Origin: JALYGJ01 sp963781705
GTDB taxonomy: Bacteria; Chloroflexota; Limnocylindria; Limnocylindrales; CSP1-4
Assembly (NCBI GenBank): GCA_963781705.1
Contig: CAWAGP010000001.1
Location: 1-64,000, forward strand
DNA: 64,000 nt
Direction of reading: 5' to 3'
The position numbers and the translations under genes were made by a program. A model generated the notes under the pieces. That model did not search any database and was not told where the DNA came from. It saw nothing but the letters and a program-made list of their open reading frames with translations. This document shows positions 46,399 to 55,346 of the stretch, one piece after another (position 1 is the stretch's first letter; every line of letters begins with the position of its first letter).

Positions 46399-46860
46399 TT
46401 AGCCCGTCGGGCCGAGCACCCAGCGGTCGACATCGCGGCGATAGTCGAACAGCTCTGCCGGCTTGAACCACAGCGCCAACTCGCGCTGCGCCGACTCGAC
46501 CGAGTCGGAGGCATGGACGATGTTCTGGCTGGTCTCGATGGCAAAGTCGCCGCGGATGCTGCCCGGCGTCGCCTCGTGCGGTCGCGTCGCCCCGTTGATG
46601 TCGCGACAGATCTTGACCGCGTTCGGGCCTTCGACTGCCATGGCGACCAGCGGCGCCGAGGTGATGAAGTCGACCAGCCCGGCGAAGAACGGCTTCTCGC
46701 GATGCTCGGCGTAATGCTGCTCCGCCATCGCCCGGTCGACGCGCATCAACTTCAGCCCGGCCAGCCGTAGCCCGCGCTGCTCGTAACGCTCGATGATGCG
46801 GCCGACCAACATGCGTTGGACGCCGTCGGGCTTGATCAGGATCAGCGTTCTCTCTGACAC
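46399..46860 (-). CDS. ndk: Nucleoside diphosphate kinase
   Basis: Ndk equilibrates nucleoside di- and triphosphates through a phosphohistidine. The 153-aa protein has the N-terminal LILIKPDGVQR, the Arg-containing GATRPHEATPGSIRGDFA, and the active-site His in NIVHASDS followed by the family's ELALWF. Length is typical. GTG is used as start. It follows the M16 peptidase gene on the same strand. Confidence 0.97.
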   Translation of the reverse strand: MSERTLILIKPDGVQRMLVGRIIERYEQRGLRLAGLKLMRVDRAMAEQHYAEHREKPFFAGLVDFITSAPLVAMAVEGPNAVKICRDINGATRPHEATPGSIRGDFAIETSQNIVHASDSVESAQRELALWFKPAELFDYRRDVDRWVLGPTG

Positions 46861-46885
46861 GGCAACTCCAGTCTGACGGTTGGCT

Positions 46886-48157
46886 TCAGTCGAGTTTGAG
46901 GATGCGCTCGAGGCGCGCGGTGACCCGGCCCGGGGTGATCACCGCCAGGCACAGCCGATCATCGCGGATCAGCCGCTGAGCAAGGGCCAGGATGTCGGCC
47001 GGCGTGACGGCGTTCAGCTCGGTGAGGACATCGTCGAGCGTCAGGACCCGATCGTGCAGGGCCTCTTGTCCGCCGATCCACGAAGCGATGTGGCGGCCTT
47101 CCTCGAGGCGCAGCTCGAGCCGCCCGGATAGGTACATTCGCGCGCGCTCGAGTTCGTCGGTCGGCACCGGCTCGTCACGCAGCCGGCGCAGCTCATCGAG
47201 GATCGCCTCAAGCGCCCGCTGCAGGTCGGCCGGATCGACGCCGGCGTACACCTGCAGCGTGCCGCAATCTGCGTAATCGGTCTGGAAGCTGTGCACGTCG
47301 TAGGCCAGCGCCGCCTCTTCGCGGATCTTCTGGAACAGACGGCTACTGGAGCCTTCGCCGAGCACCGCGTTGAGCAGCTCGAGCGCCCACTGGTCGGCGT
47401 GGTCGCGCGGCAGCGCGGGCAGGCCCAGGCAGATGTGCGCCTGCGAGGTGTCGCGGTCCTCGACGCTTAACCGCTCGACCGGGAGCGGCGGGGCGGCAAC
47501 GTAGCCCGGCACCATGCCGCTGCCTGTGCCGAAGGTCGCCGCTACGAGGTCGGTCGCAGTGCGGTGATCGATATCGCCGGCAACCGAGACGACCAGGTTG
47601 CCTGGCTGGTAGGCGGACGACCAGAAGGCGCGAATTCGCCGCTCGGTAAGCGCCCGGACCGTTTCCTCGTCGCCGGCGATCTCCCAGCCCAGCGGCGTGT
47701 TGCCGAAGAACGCGCGGTCGAAAAGGTTGAACACGTACTGGCCGGGGTCGTCGCGGTACGAGCGGATCTCATCGACGATGATCTCGCGCTCGCGGGCGAT
47801 ATCGGCATCGCGCAGCAGCGGCCGAACGACCAGTTCGGACAGCACCGCGAAGGCGCGTTCCGTCTCGCGCAATGGCAGTCGTGCCCAATAGACCGTCGAC
47901 TCGCGGTCGGTTGCCGCGTTGCAGGAACCGCCACGACCCTCGATCGCCTCCGACACGGCGCGCGTCGTGGGGTAGGCCTGCGTTCCCTTGAAGGTCACGT
48001 GTTCCATGAAGTGCGCGACGCCCGCGTGCTCCGCCGTTTCGACGCGCGAGCCGGCCAGCACGTAGACGGCGACCGACAGTGAACGGCTGCCCGGCACGCG
48101 GGCGCTGATCACGCGCGGGCCGTCGGGCAGCACGGTGCGCTCGAACATGTTCGACAT
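46886..48157 (-). CDS. M16 family zinc peptidase (processing-peptidase-like)
   Basis: The 423-aa product has the inverted zinc motif HFMEHVTFKGT (HxxEH, ~residues 48-58) and the downstream Glu in ATDRESTVYWARL, as in active M16B peptidases of the YmxG/mitochondrial processing peptidase beta type. The C-terminal half (QAHICLGLPALPRD, NAVLGEGSSSRLFQKIREE, LAYDVHSF) is the non-catalytic repeat. The enzyme is probably cytosolic and degrades or processes peptides. It lies between the purine permease and ndk with no shared pathway evident. Confidence 0.92.
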   Translation of the reverse strand: MSNMFERTVLPDGPRVISARVPGSRSLSVAVYVLAGSRVETAEHAGVAHFMEHVTFKGTQAYPTTRAVSEAIEGRGGSCNAATDRESTVYWARLPLRETERAFAVLSELVVRPLLRDADIAREREIIVDEIRSYRDDPGQYVFNLFDRAFFGNTPLGWEIAGDEETVRALTERRIRAFWSSAYQPGNLVVSVAGDIDHRTATDLVAATFGTGSGMVPGYVAAPPLPVERLSVEDRDTSQAHICLGLPALPRDHADQWALELLNAVLGEGSSSRLFQKIREEAALAYDVHSFQTDYADCGTLQVYAGVDPADLQRALEAILDELRRLRDEPVPTDELERARMYLSGRLELRLEEGRHIASWIGGQEALHDRVLTLDDVLTELNAVTPADILALAQRLIRDDRLCLAVITPGRVTARLERILKLD

Positions 48158-48178
48158 TGGGCCGGAATGCTACACGCC

Positions 48179-48262
48179 GGGTCCGGTCAGACCTGCCGGG
48201 CGCTTGCCCTGCGAGCCGGAACCGGACCCGGCGTGGAGTGTGGCGGCCACCGCGGTGGCCGC
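48179..48262 (-). terminator. Inverted repeats after the purine permease gene
   Basis: Two dyads occupy the 131-nt gap after the permease: a perfect 20-bp palindrome at 48243-48262 (GCGGCCACCGCGGTGGCCGC), and a 9-bp stem GGGTCCGGT...ACCGGACCC spanning 48179-48229. Neither is followed by a U-tract on the minus strand, so the call as terminator rests on position and stem strength only. Confidence 0.35.
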
Positions 48263-48288
48263 TGGCGCTGGGGCCTTGGTTGGGTTGC

Positions 48289-49626
48289 CTACTTGGGCAG
48301 GATCGAGTTGATTGCCGCCTGGCCGAAGTAGATGGCAAATCCGGCAGCCACCAGCCACATGAGCGGGTGGACCTGCTGCCACTTGCCGACGATGACCTTG
48401 ATCAGCACCCAGGCCACGAAGCCTGCCCCGATGCCGACCGTGATGCTGTAGGTCAGCGGCATGAGGATCACTGCCAGCAGTGCCGGGAAGCCATCCTCGA
48501 GGCTGGTGAAGTCGATGTCCTTGATCAGGCTGCACATCAGGAAGCCGACCATGATCAGGATCGGCGCAGTGGCCGAGCTCGGTACGAGCGCGACGAGCGG
48601 CGAGACGAAGATCATGACCAGGAACAGGAGGCCGACGACGACCGCCGTGAAGCCGGTCCGGCCGCCCTCGGCGACACCGGCGGCGCTCTCGATATACGTG
48701 GTGTTGGAGCTGATCCCGGCAGCGCCGCCGGCGACCGCGGCGAGGCTGTCGACGATCAGCACCCGGCCGATACCGGGCATCTGGCCATCGGGAGTGGTCA
48801 GGCCCGCTTGCTCGGTGATGGCCGTCGCCGTGCCCATCGTGTCGAAGAAGTCGGCCAGCATGATGGCGAAGATCGTCAGCACCGCCGGCAACAGGCCGAG
48901 CACGGTGAACGCGTTACCCAGGTCGAACTGACCGAGCGTGTTGAAGGCGATGCTTGCCGAGAACGAGGACGGCACGCTGGTCACGCCGGTGACCAGCGCC
49001 AGGATCGACGTGATCACGATGCTGATCACGAACGCCGCCGGCACTTTGCGGGTGTACAGGATGACGGTGATGACCAGGCCGATGATCGTCAGCCAGGCCG
49101 CCCAGTCGTTCGGGAAGATGAACTCGACCGGCACCGGACCGTCGCCCACCGGCTGGCGGATCAGGCCGCCGTCGACGAAGCCGATGAACAGGATGAACAG
49201 GCCGATGCCAACGCCGATGGCGCGCTTGAGCACCAGTGGCACGGCGTTCATGATCGCTTCGCGCAGGCCGACAACCACCAGCACGCTGACGGCCACGCCC
49301 TCGAGCACGATCACGCCCATGGCGCCCTGCAGCGACAGGCCCGAACCAAGGACCAGGCTGAATGCGACGATGCCGTTGATGCCCAGCCCGGCGGCGATCG
49401 CCAGCGGGTAGTTGGCCACCACGCCCATGGCGATGGTCATGACCGCGGCGACCAGGGCCGTGGCGGCCGCCGCCGAGGGCACGTCGATCCCGGCCGCCGC
49501 CAGGATGCTGGGGTTCACGGCCACGATGTAGACCATGACCATGAAGGTGGTGATGCCCGCCTTGACTTCCGTCCAGAAGTCCGTGCCGCGCTCGGCAAAC
49601 TTGAAGTAGGAAGCTATCGCTTCCAT
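48289..49626 (-). CDS. AzgA/PbuG-type adenine/guanine/hypoxanthine permease
   Basis: This membrane protein (445 aa, ~13 hydrophobic segments) belongs to the NCS2 superfamily, AzgA branch. Support comes from the N-terminal KAGITTFMVMVYIVAVNP, GLGINGIVAFSLV, the substrate motif ADFFDTMGTATAITE (~280), and GISSNTTYIESAAGVAEGGRTG (~320), which are diagnostic. It imports purine bases with protons. It starts behind a strong AGGGAGGAG ribosome-binding site. The exact substrate range is inferred. Confidence 0.93.
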   Translation of the reverse strand: MEAIASYFKFAERGTDFWTEVKAGITTFMVMVYIVAVNPSILAAAGIDVPSAAAATALVAAVMTIAMGVVANYPLAIAAGLGINGIVAFSLVLGSGLSLQGAMGVIVLEGVAVSVLVVVGLREAIMNAVPLVLKRAIGVGIGLFILFIGFVDGGLIRQPVGDGPVPVEFIFPNDWAAWLTIIGLVITVILYTRKVPAAFVISIVITSILALVTGVTSVPSSFSASIAFNTLGQFDLGNAFTVLGLLPAVLTIFAIMLADFFDTMGTATAITEQAGLTTPDGQMPGIGRVLIVDSLAAVAGGAAGISSNTTYIESAAGVAEGGRTGFTAVVVGLLFLVMIFVSPLVALVPSSATAPILIMVGFLMCSLIKDIDFTSLEDGFPALLAVILMPLTYSITVGIGAGFVAWVLIKVIVGKWQQVHPLMWLVAAGFAIYFGQAAINSILPK

Positions 49627-49699
49627 GCCCTCTCCTCCCTATAGAAGCTCGCGTGAGTGCGAGCTGCCTGCCCTCTCCCGCAGCCGATTTGACGGCCGC

Positions 49700-50164
49700 T
49701 CAGGTCCCTTCGCCAGCCTCCCCGCCAGGTTCAGCACCTTCGTTGACGTCCAGGGTGCTGAGCTCCATCTGCACGTACTCAGTCGCAGCTGGAAAAGCAA
49801 AACGCTGCTGCTCCGGCTCATCAGCCAGCGGCCGGCCGACCGGCGCGAACTCCACCACGATGCGCTCGTCGCCCTGCACCAGCGTGTACTCGATCAGCTG
49901 ATCAGGACGCGTCTCGAATTCGAGATGCTCGAATGAGTCGATGTTGAGACAGATCGACAACGGGGTGAAGAAGGTCGACACCTCCGGCCGGTCGACGACG
50001 ATGCGCTCGACCCAGCCGGTCCCGCTGGAGACGACGCTCGTGCCGCGGTAATAGCGATACGAGACGGTCTGCTTGAGCAGCGGGCGCAGCAGGTTGTAGA
50101 TATCCGTGGGGCTCGAAACAAGGCCGCTGTTGACGAAGAACTTCGCCGGCGGCTCGAGCGACAC
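49700..50164 (-). CDS. Conserved-looking protein of unknown function
   Basis: I do not recognise this 154-aa protein. It is soluble, with no signal peptide or membrane helix, and mixed alpha/beta: KFFVNSGLVSSPTDIYNLL, YRYYRGTSVVSSG, TFFTPLSICLNIDSFEHLEF, and an acidic C terminus. GTG at 50164 is chosen because AGGAGG is 3-6 nt upstream; a GTG at 50176 lies within that site. It is divergent from coaX, with a 20-bp palindrome in between. Confidence 0.6.
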   Translation of the reverse strand: MSLEPPAKFFVNSGLVSSPTDIYNLLRPLLKQTVSYRYYRGTSVVSSGTGWVERIVVDRPEVSTFFTPLSICLNIDSFEHLEFETRPDQLIEYTLVQGDERIVVEFAPVGRPLADEPEQQRFAFPAATEYVQMELSTLDVNEGAEPGGEAGEGT

Positions 50165-50242
50165 GCTCCTCCTCACGCTGCTCGTCGTGCAAGGGCTGCG
50201 CGACGCGGGCGATGTTAGCGCAGCGGACTACCTGCGCGTAAC

Positions 50243-50262
50243 CCGATTCGGCGCCGAATCGG
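50243..50262. promoter_or_regulatory. Perfect 20-bp palindrome upstream of coaX
   Basis: CCGATTCGGCGCCGAATCGG is a perfect palindrome in the 145-nt gap between the divergent unknown gene and coaX, ~48 nt before the coaX ATG. Its position between divergent genes makes it a candidate operator; a second smaller dyad (CGGCC-TGTT-GGCCG) overlaps its right edge. No regulator gene is adjacent. Confidence 0.45.
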
Positions 50263-50309
50263 CCTGTTGGCCGACATTTGCCGAAATTGGGCGCGGCTAT
50301 GATCGGCCC

Positions 50310-51105
50310 ATGCTCGTGGCCATCGACGTGGGCAACACCAACATTTCACTGGCGGTCGTACGGCGCGGGAGACGTCACCGACGCCCGCCGGGCTGCGACG
50401 CGGCCGGCGGCCACGCCTGACGAGATCGAGCTGCTGATCGACGGCCTGCTGCAGCTGGACGGCGCGGCGCTCGACGACGTGGACGCGCTGGTCCTGGCCA
50501 GCGTCGTGCCACCGCTGACCGCGTCCCTGCGCGGTCTCGCCGAGCGGCGCGGCCTGAAGCTGACCGTCGCCGACAACACCACCGTGCCCGTTCAGATCCG
50601 GGTCGAGCAACCGGCTGAAGTGGGTGCCGACCGGTTGGTGAATGCACTGGCCGCTGTGCGCCTCTATGGCGCGCCGGCCATCGTCGTCGACTTCGGAACG
50701 GCCACCAATTTCGATGTCGTATCCGAAGAAGGCGCGTATGTCGGCGGCGCACTCGCGCCGGGGCTCGAGCTGGGCATGGAGGCGCTCGCCAGCCGGACGG
50801 CCAAGCTGCCGCGCGTGGCGCTGGCCACGCCCGCGCATGCGATCGGCACCGATACCGTTTCCGCCATGCAGAGCGGCGCCGTGCTGGGTTACCTGGGCCT
50901 GGTGCGCGGCCTCGTCGAGGCGATCTCCAGGGAGCTCGTGGCACCGGGCGGGCGGCCGCCCAAGGTCATCCTCACCGGCGGACTGTCGGCGGCACCGTGG
51001 GCGCGCGAGATCGAAGGTGTGGACGCGATCGACCCTATGTTGACGTTGCGCGGTCTCGCCATCCTTCATGCGGAGCTGTCCGGCAAGCGAGCGGCCGCAG
51101 CGTGA
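50310..51105 (+). pseudogene. coaX: Type III pantothenate kinase, frameshifted near the start
   Basis: CoaX phosphorylates pantothenate, the first step to CoA. From ATG 50310 the reading frame gives the correct N terminus MLVAIDVGNTNISLAV, including the phosphate-binding DVGNTN. After ~17 codons it must shift by one base, near 50358, to reach the rest of the protein (YGAGDVTDARR, EVGADRLVNALAA, IVVDFGTATNFDVV, GGALAPGLELGMEAL, VILTGG). All other family motifs are intact, so either one extra G is a sequencing error or the gene is broken. The stop codon overlaps the coaBC start. Confidence 0.85.
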
Positions 51106-52406
51106 ACGCGCTGGAGGGCCGCCTCATCCTGCTCGGCGTTACCGGCTCGATCGCCGCCTACAAGTCGGCCGAGCTCGCTCGTGCCCTGACCGCCGCCGGT
51201 GCGGAGGTCCAGCCGCTGATGACGCACAGCGCCCAGGCGTTCATCGGCCCGCTCACGCTCCAGACGCTGACCCGCCACAAGCCCATGACCGACCCGCTCG
51301 AGTTGCTGCCCGACCAGCGCATCGGTCACATCGTCGCCGCCGATGCGGCCGACCTGGTCCTCGTTGCGCCCGCGACGGCGCGCTGGCTGTCGGCGATGGC
51401 CAACGGCCTCGCTGACGACGTGATCACGGCCACCTGCCTGGCCACCCAAGCGCCGGTCGTCGTCGCGCCGGCCATGGACGCGGGCATGTACGACCACCCC
51501 GCCACGCGCTCCAACGTCGAGCGGCTGCGCTCCTTCGGCTACGCGATTGTCGAACCGGAATCCGGCGCGCTCGCGTCCGGCCAGCTGGGTCGCGGCCGCC
51601 TGGCCGATACAGCCGCGATCCTGGACGCCGTCGAGACGGCCCTCGCCGGCCGGCCGATTCGGCAACCGTCGGCGGCCGAGCGTCCGCCGGTCAGCATTGC
51701 CGAACCGCCGCCGGACCTCGCCGGCTGGCACGTGGTGGTGACCGCCGGCGGCACGGCCGAGCCGATTGACCCGGTCCGCTACATCGGCAATCGGTCGAGC
51801 GGCAAGATGGGCATCGCCATCGCCGATGCCGCTTTGGCGCGCGGCGCGCAGGTGACCCTGATCCACGGGCTGGTCAGCGTCGCGCTGCCCGAGGGTGCCG
51901 CGCTGGTCGAGGCGCCAACGGCCGAGGAGATGCGCACCGCCGTGCTGGCCGCCGTGCCGTCGGCCGACGTGCTGGTCATGGCCGCGGCGGTCGCCGACTT
52001 TCGGCCGGCGCAGCTAGCCACCCGCAAGATCGCCCGCCAAGGCGGCGGCCTGACCCTCGAGCTCGAGCCGACCGGCGACATCCTGGCCGAAGCGGTGGCG
52101 CTCGCCCATACGCTTGCCCGGCCGCCGTTCGTCGTCGGTTTCGCGGCCGAAACAGGTTCGCTCGAGCGGGTGGCCGCCAAGGCGACGCGCAAGGGCGTTG
52201 ACCTGATGGTCGCGAACGACGTGGCCGAAGAGGGCGCTGGCTTCGGAACCGACACCAATCGGGTGACGCTGGTGGTGCCTGGCGGGGCGAGCGAGGAGTG
52301 GCCGCTGATGCCCAAGTCGATGCTGGCGCAGCGCCTGCTTGACCGAGTCGTCCAGATGCGAATGCGGCCGGCCTCGACGGCTGGTGCATCATTGGCGCCG
52401 ACATGA
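51102..52406 (+). CDS. coaBC: Bifunctional phosphopantothenoylcysteine decarboxylase/synthase
   Basis: CoaBC joins cysteine to 4'-phosphopantothenate and decarboxylates the product. The 434-aa protein has the N-terminal flavoprotein CoaC half (GVTGSIAAYKSAELAR, catalytic His in RIGHIVAADAADL, PAMDAGMYDHPA) and the C-terminal CoaB half (VTAGGTAEPIDPVRYIGNRSSGKMG, MAAAVADFRP). GTG at 51102 overlaps the coaX stop (GTGA), and its own stop overlaps the panB start (ATGA). Confidence 0.96.
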   Translation: MNALEGRLILLGVTGSIAAYKSAELARALTAAGAEVQPLMTHSAQAFIGPLTLQTLTRHKPMTDPLELLPDQRIGHIVAADAADLVLVAPATARWLSAMANGLADDVITATCLATQAPVVVAPAMDAGMYDHPATRSNVERLRSFGYAIVEPESGALASGQLGRGRLADTAAILDAVETALAGRPIRQPSAAERPPVSIAEPPPDLAGWHVVVTAGGTAEPIDPVRYIGNRSSGKMGIAIADAALARGAQVTLIHGLVSVALPEGAALVEAPTAEEMRTAVLAAVPSADVLVMAAAVADFRPAQLATRKIARQGGGLTLELEPTGDILAEAVALAHTLARPPFVVGFAAETGSLERVAAKATRKGVDLMVANDVAEEGAGFGTDTNRVTLVVPGGASEEWPLMPKSMLAQRLLDRVVQMRMRPASTAGASLAPT

Positions 52407-53314
52407 GTGCGCAGAACGAGACCCGCCGGCTGGCGATCGCCGACATCACCAAGCTGTATTCCGATGGCCAGCGCTTTGCCATGCTGACGGCATACGACTA
52501 CCCCACCGCCAAGCTGCTCGACGAGGCGGGCATCCCGATCATCCTGGTCGGCGATTCGGTGGCCACGGTGATGCTCGGCTACGACAGCGAGATCCGCGTG
52601 ACCATGAGCGAGATGCTCCATCACACCGCCGCCGTCGTGCGCGGGGCGCAACGAGCGGTCATCGTCGGCGACCTGCCGTTCCTCTCCTACACCACGCCCG
52701 ACGAAGCCATCGACAACGCCGGCCGCTTCCTGCGCGAGGCGGGCGCCCAGGCAGTCAAGCTCGAAGGCGGTGTGCGCAGCGCGCGAATAATCGAGTCCGT
52801 CGTCAAGGCCGGCATCCCGGTCATGGGCCACATCGGCTGGACACCGCAGTCGAAGCATGCGTTAGGCGGCAAGGTGCGCGTGCAGGGCAAGTCGGCCGAC
52901 CGCGCGCGGGCACTGCTCGGCGACGCGCTGGCGGTCCAGGAAGCAGGCGCCTTTGCCATCGTCCTCGAGCTGGTGCCGGATCAGCTCGCCCGCGCGCTGA
53001 CCGAGCGGCTCAACATCCCGACCATCGGCATCGGCGCCGGGCCAGGTTGCTCGGCGCAGGTCCAGGTGGTAACCGACCTGCTGGGCATGTCCGACTGGCA
53101 TCCGAAGCATGCGCGGCAGTTCGCCAACCTGCGCGAGACGATCCTCGGCGCGGCCCGCGAGTATGCGGCTGAGGTGGCCGCGGGCACGTTCCCGGGACCG
53201 GAACAGACAGTGACCATGGATGACGCGACTCTCGACGAGGTGCTCGGTCGGTCCGTCCTCGACAGTTCGCCCGCCGACCAGCAATTCGTCATCCCGCTCG
53301 ACCGCGACCTCTAG
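52403..53314 (+). CDS. panB: 3-methyl-2-oxobutanoate hydroxymethyltransferase
   Basis: PanB makes ketopantoate from 2-ketoisovalerate and methylene-tetrahydrofolate. The 303-aa protein has the family blocks MLTAYDYPTAKLLDEAG, LVGDSVATVMLGY (metal-binding Asp), VGDLPFLSY, VKLEGG, GHIGWTPQS, IVLELVP (catalytic Glu) and IPTIGIGAGPGCSAQVQV. It overlaps coaBC by 4 nt. The next pathway gene, panC, is separated by 237 nt that contain a terminal-inverted-repeat element. Confidence 0.97.
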   Translation: MSAQNETRRLAIADITKLYSDGQRFAMLTAYDYPTAKLLDEAGIPIILVGDSVATVMLGYDSEIRVTMSEMLHHTAAVVRGAQRAVIVGDLPFLSYTTPDEAIDNAGRFLREAGAQAVKLEGGVRSARIIESVVKAGIPVMGHIGWTPQSKHALGGKVRVQGKSADRARALLGDALAVQEAGAFAIVLELVPDQLARALTERLNIPTIGIGAGPGCSAQVQVVTDLLGMSDWHPKHARQFANLRETILGAAREYAAEVAAGTFPGPEQTVTMDDATLDEVLGRSVLDSSPADQQFVIPLDRDL

Positions 53315-53345
53315 TTGCGGCCGTCGCGCGCCGCACCAGACGCCG

Positions 53346-53541
53346 TCCCGCAGCTTTTCAAATGACGTGAACGGGCGGCGACGAAACTGCCAACCCGCGG
53401 GCGCCGGCCGGATCGCAAAGGCCTTGCAACGCGGCGACTTTTCAAGTGACTTGCAGTCATGCGCGTTTGAGCCCTTCGCTGAGGCGATCAGACCAGCTGT
53501 CGCGGCATGTGCTGTTCAAATCATTTGGATTGCTGTCGGAG
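53346..53541. repeat. ~196-bp element with terminal inverted repeats (copy 2)
   Basis: The ends (53346-53373 and ~53513-53541) are inverted repeats matching at about 20 of 28 positions, again built on TTCAAATGA...TGAAC. A central palindrome CTTTTCAAGTGACTTGCAG lies at ~53438. The spacing (83 and 74 nt between palindromes) mirrors copy 1 (73 and 83) when one copy is reversed. Around the central palindrome 18 of 22 positions agree between reversed copy 1 and copy 2. The right end abuts the panC ribosome-binding site. No coding frame is inside. Confidence 0.7.
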
Positions 53542-53551
53542 ATGGCGTCGC

Positions 53552-54400
53552 ATGAGAATTGTCACGACCCGGCGCGAGTTGCGCGCGGCGCGGGCTGAGC
53601 TCGAGCCACCGGTCGGCTTCGTGCCGACGATGGGTGCTCTCCACGACGGACACGCCGAGTTGGTGCACCGCGCGCGCCGAAACAGCGGCTCGGTCGCGGT
53701 GAGCCTGTTCGTCAACCCGACCCAGTTCGGCCCGAACGAAGACTTCGCCAGCTACCCGCGCGACGAGGAGGCCGACCTGGCACTGCTCGAATCGCTCGGC
53801 GTCGACCTCGCGTTCCTGCCCGGGGTCAACGAGGTCTATCCGCCCGGCGCCAGCAGCAGCGTGGATGTCGGCCCGGTTGGCGAGCTGCTCGAGGGCAAGG
53901 TCCGTCCCGGACACTTTCGCGGAGTGGCGACGGTGGTCACCATCCTTTTCGACCTCGTCCGGCCGGAGAGCGCCTACTTCGGGCAGAAGGACGGCCAGCA
54001 GGCGGTCGTGGTGCGCAAGCTCGTGCGCGACCTCGGCCTGCCAGTCGAAATCGTCGTCGCGCCCACGGTGCGGGAGGCCGACGGACTGGCGCTTTCATCG
54101 CGCAACCGCTACCTGAGCGCCGCCGACCGCGCCCAGGCGCCGGCGCTGTACCGGGCGCTGTCGGCGGCCCACGTTGCGCTGGTCGAGGGCGAACGGTCGG
54201 CCGACACATTGCGCTCACTGATGCTCGAGATGCTGGCCGGCGCCCCTCTGGGCACGCCCGACTACGTCAGCGTGGCCGATGCCGAGAGCCTGCAAGAGCT
54301 GGAGGTGGTTGATCGGCCGGCGCTGGCCAGTCTTGCCGTCAGGTTCCCGTCGGCGCGCCTGATCGACTGCCTGCCGATCGCCCCGGATGGGGTCCGCTAG
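53552..54400 (+). CDS. panC: Pantothenate synthetase
   Basis: PanC ligates pantoate and beta-alanine with ATP. The 282-aa protein has VGFVPTMGALHDGHAELV (HxGH, ~32-49), SLFVNPTQFGPNEDF, FRGVATVV, ESAYFGQKDGQQ (~148) and the KMSKS-like ALSSRNRYLS. ATG at 53552 follows GGAG at 10 nt; the longer frame to 53507 enters the repeat element. It is the last gene of coaX-coaBC-panB-panC. Its stop overlaps the convergent gene by 4 nt. Confidence 0.96.
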   Translation: MRIVTTRRELRAARAELEPPVGFVPTMGALHDGHAELVHRARRNSGSVAVSLFVNPTQFGPNEDFASYPRDEEADLALLESLGVDLAFLPGVNEVYPPGASSSVDVGPVGELLEGKVRPGHFRGVATVVTILFDLVRPESAYFGQKDGQQAVVVRKLVRDLGLPVEIVVAPTVREADGLALSSRNRYLSAADRAQAPALYRALSAAHVALVEGERSADTLRSLMLEMLAGAPLGTPDYVSVADAESLQELEVVDRPALASLAVRFPSARLIDCLPIAPDGVR

Positions 54401-55008
54401 GAACGGTCGCGGGCGGCCTGCTTGCGCTCGATGACCGCGATCGCGTCCTTGATCCGGCCGAGCGTGTCTGGGTCGATCGTCTCGTCGTCGGTCTGCGGCA
54501 CCAGCCGGTCAAGGATGTCCGCGATCAGGCTGTAGTAGACGGCTGCGTCGGCCACGAAGAACTGCGGCTCGTTGTTGTAACGGACCATCGTCAACCGTCC
54601 CTGCAGCACGCGCCGATCGTCGACGTGCGCGACCTGGGTCGAGAAGTTGTGGCCCTGGATGCCGTCGGGGTTGTTGAGGAAGTTGAGCGCGTTGTCGATG
54701 GCCAAGCCGAAGCGCGCGCGCCAGGCGACCAGCCGCTCGTGAACCTCCGGCGGAATGCGCACCTCGGCGACCTGGTCGAAGACCTCCGGCGCCACGGTGA
54801 GCAGGCCGACCAGGGTCGTTCCCACCCGCGCGCCGAGCATGACCTGCAGCGAACGCTCGAGGGTGAACACCTCCGAGTCGAAGCGCGGCGAGGTGATCAC
54901 GTCGGTCAGCAGGTCTTCGACATTGTCGAGCGTGCCGCCGTCGGCCAGCGCGTTGGCCAGGTGGAGGATCTCCTCCTTGAACAGGAACTGTTCTTCGTGG
55001 TCGAGCAT
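54397..55008 (-). CDS. Conserved-looking helical protein of unknown function
   Basis: The 203-aa protein is not recognised. It is soluble and mostly helical. Notable stretches are EEQFLFKEEILHLANALADGG at the N terminus, RIPPEVHERLVAWRARFGLAIDNALNFLNNPDGIQGHNFSTQVAHVDDRR, given here only as the Asn/His-rich middle (~110-150), and a charged C-terminal helix. It has no signal peptide. ATG at 55008 is used; the extension to 55077 is not coding-like. It is convergent with panC and isolated on its other side by the repeat-rich intergenic region. Confidence 0.6.
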   Translation of the reverse strand: MLDHEEQFLFKEEILHLANALADGGTLDNVEDLLTDVITSPRFDSEVFTLERSLQVMLGARVGTTLVGLLTVAPEVFDQVAEVRIPPEVHERLVAWRARFGLAIDNALNFLNNPDGIQGHNFSTQVAHVDDRRVLQGRLTMVRYNNEPQFFVADAAVYYSLIADILDRLVPQTDDETIDPDTLGRIKDAIAVIERKQAARDRS

Positions 55009-55251
55009 CGGGCGGCGATCGTAGCACCGGCCGACGACCGGGCCGCCGTTCATGCGGCACGCGAATCTGCTGCGCACCCGCCTCCCCGTCGGCGCGGGCC
55101 GTGCCCTGTTCCGTCACTTGCCGGGATGGTGCGGCGCTAAGGAGAGTCGGACAGCACTCGCACGCGTTGCTGGGCCTCGAAATGGCTGGCCTACGCGTGA
55201 GCGACGAGGGCGGCACGCGAAACACGGCGTGTCGGCTGGCTGGCCCCGCAT

Positions 55252-55331
55252 TAGGGCCGGACCGTTAAGGCAAGTGACGGTCGTCAGGCCACAGGCGGTG
55301 GATAGGGCCTGACCGTTAAGGCAAGTGGCGG
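55252..55331. repeat. Two copies of a 29-nt direct repeat
   Basis: TAGGGCC(G/T)GACCGTTAAGGCAAGTG-type units at 55252-55280 and 55303-55331 differ at two positions and are offset by 51 nt. They lie in the 582-nt gap between the unknown gene and gdhA. Confidence 0.8.
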
Positions 55332-55346
55332 GTCCGGCGCACAGGT

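Noticed and set aside
48157..49644. Plus-strand frame of 495 codons opposite the purine permease
   Set aside because: The translation is a run of Asp/His/Arg/Gln-rich low complexity, as expected from the reverse of a hydrophobic membrane protein.
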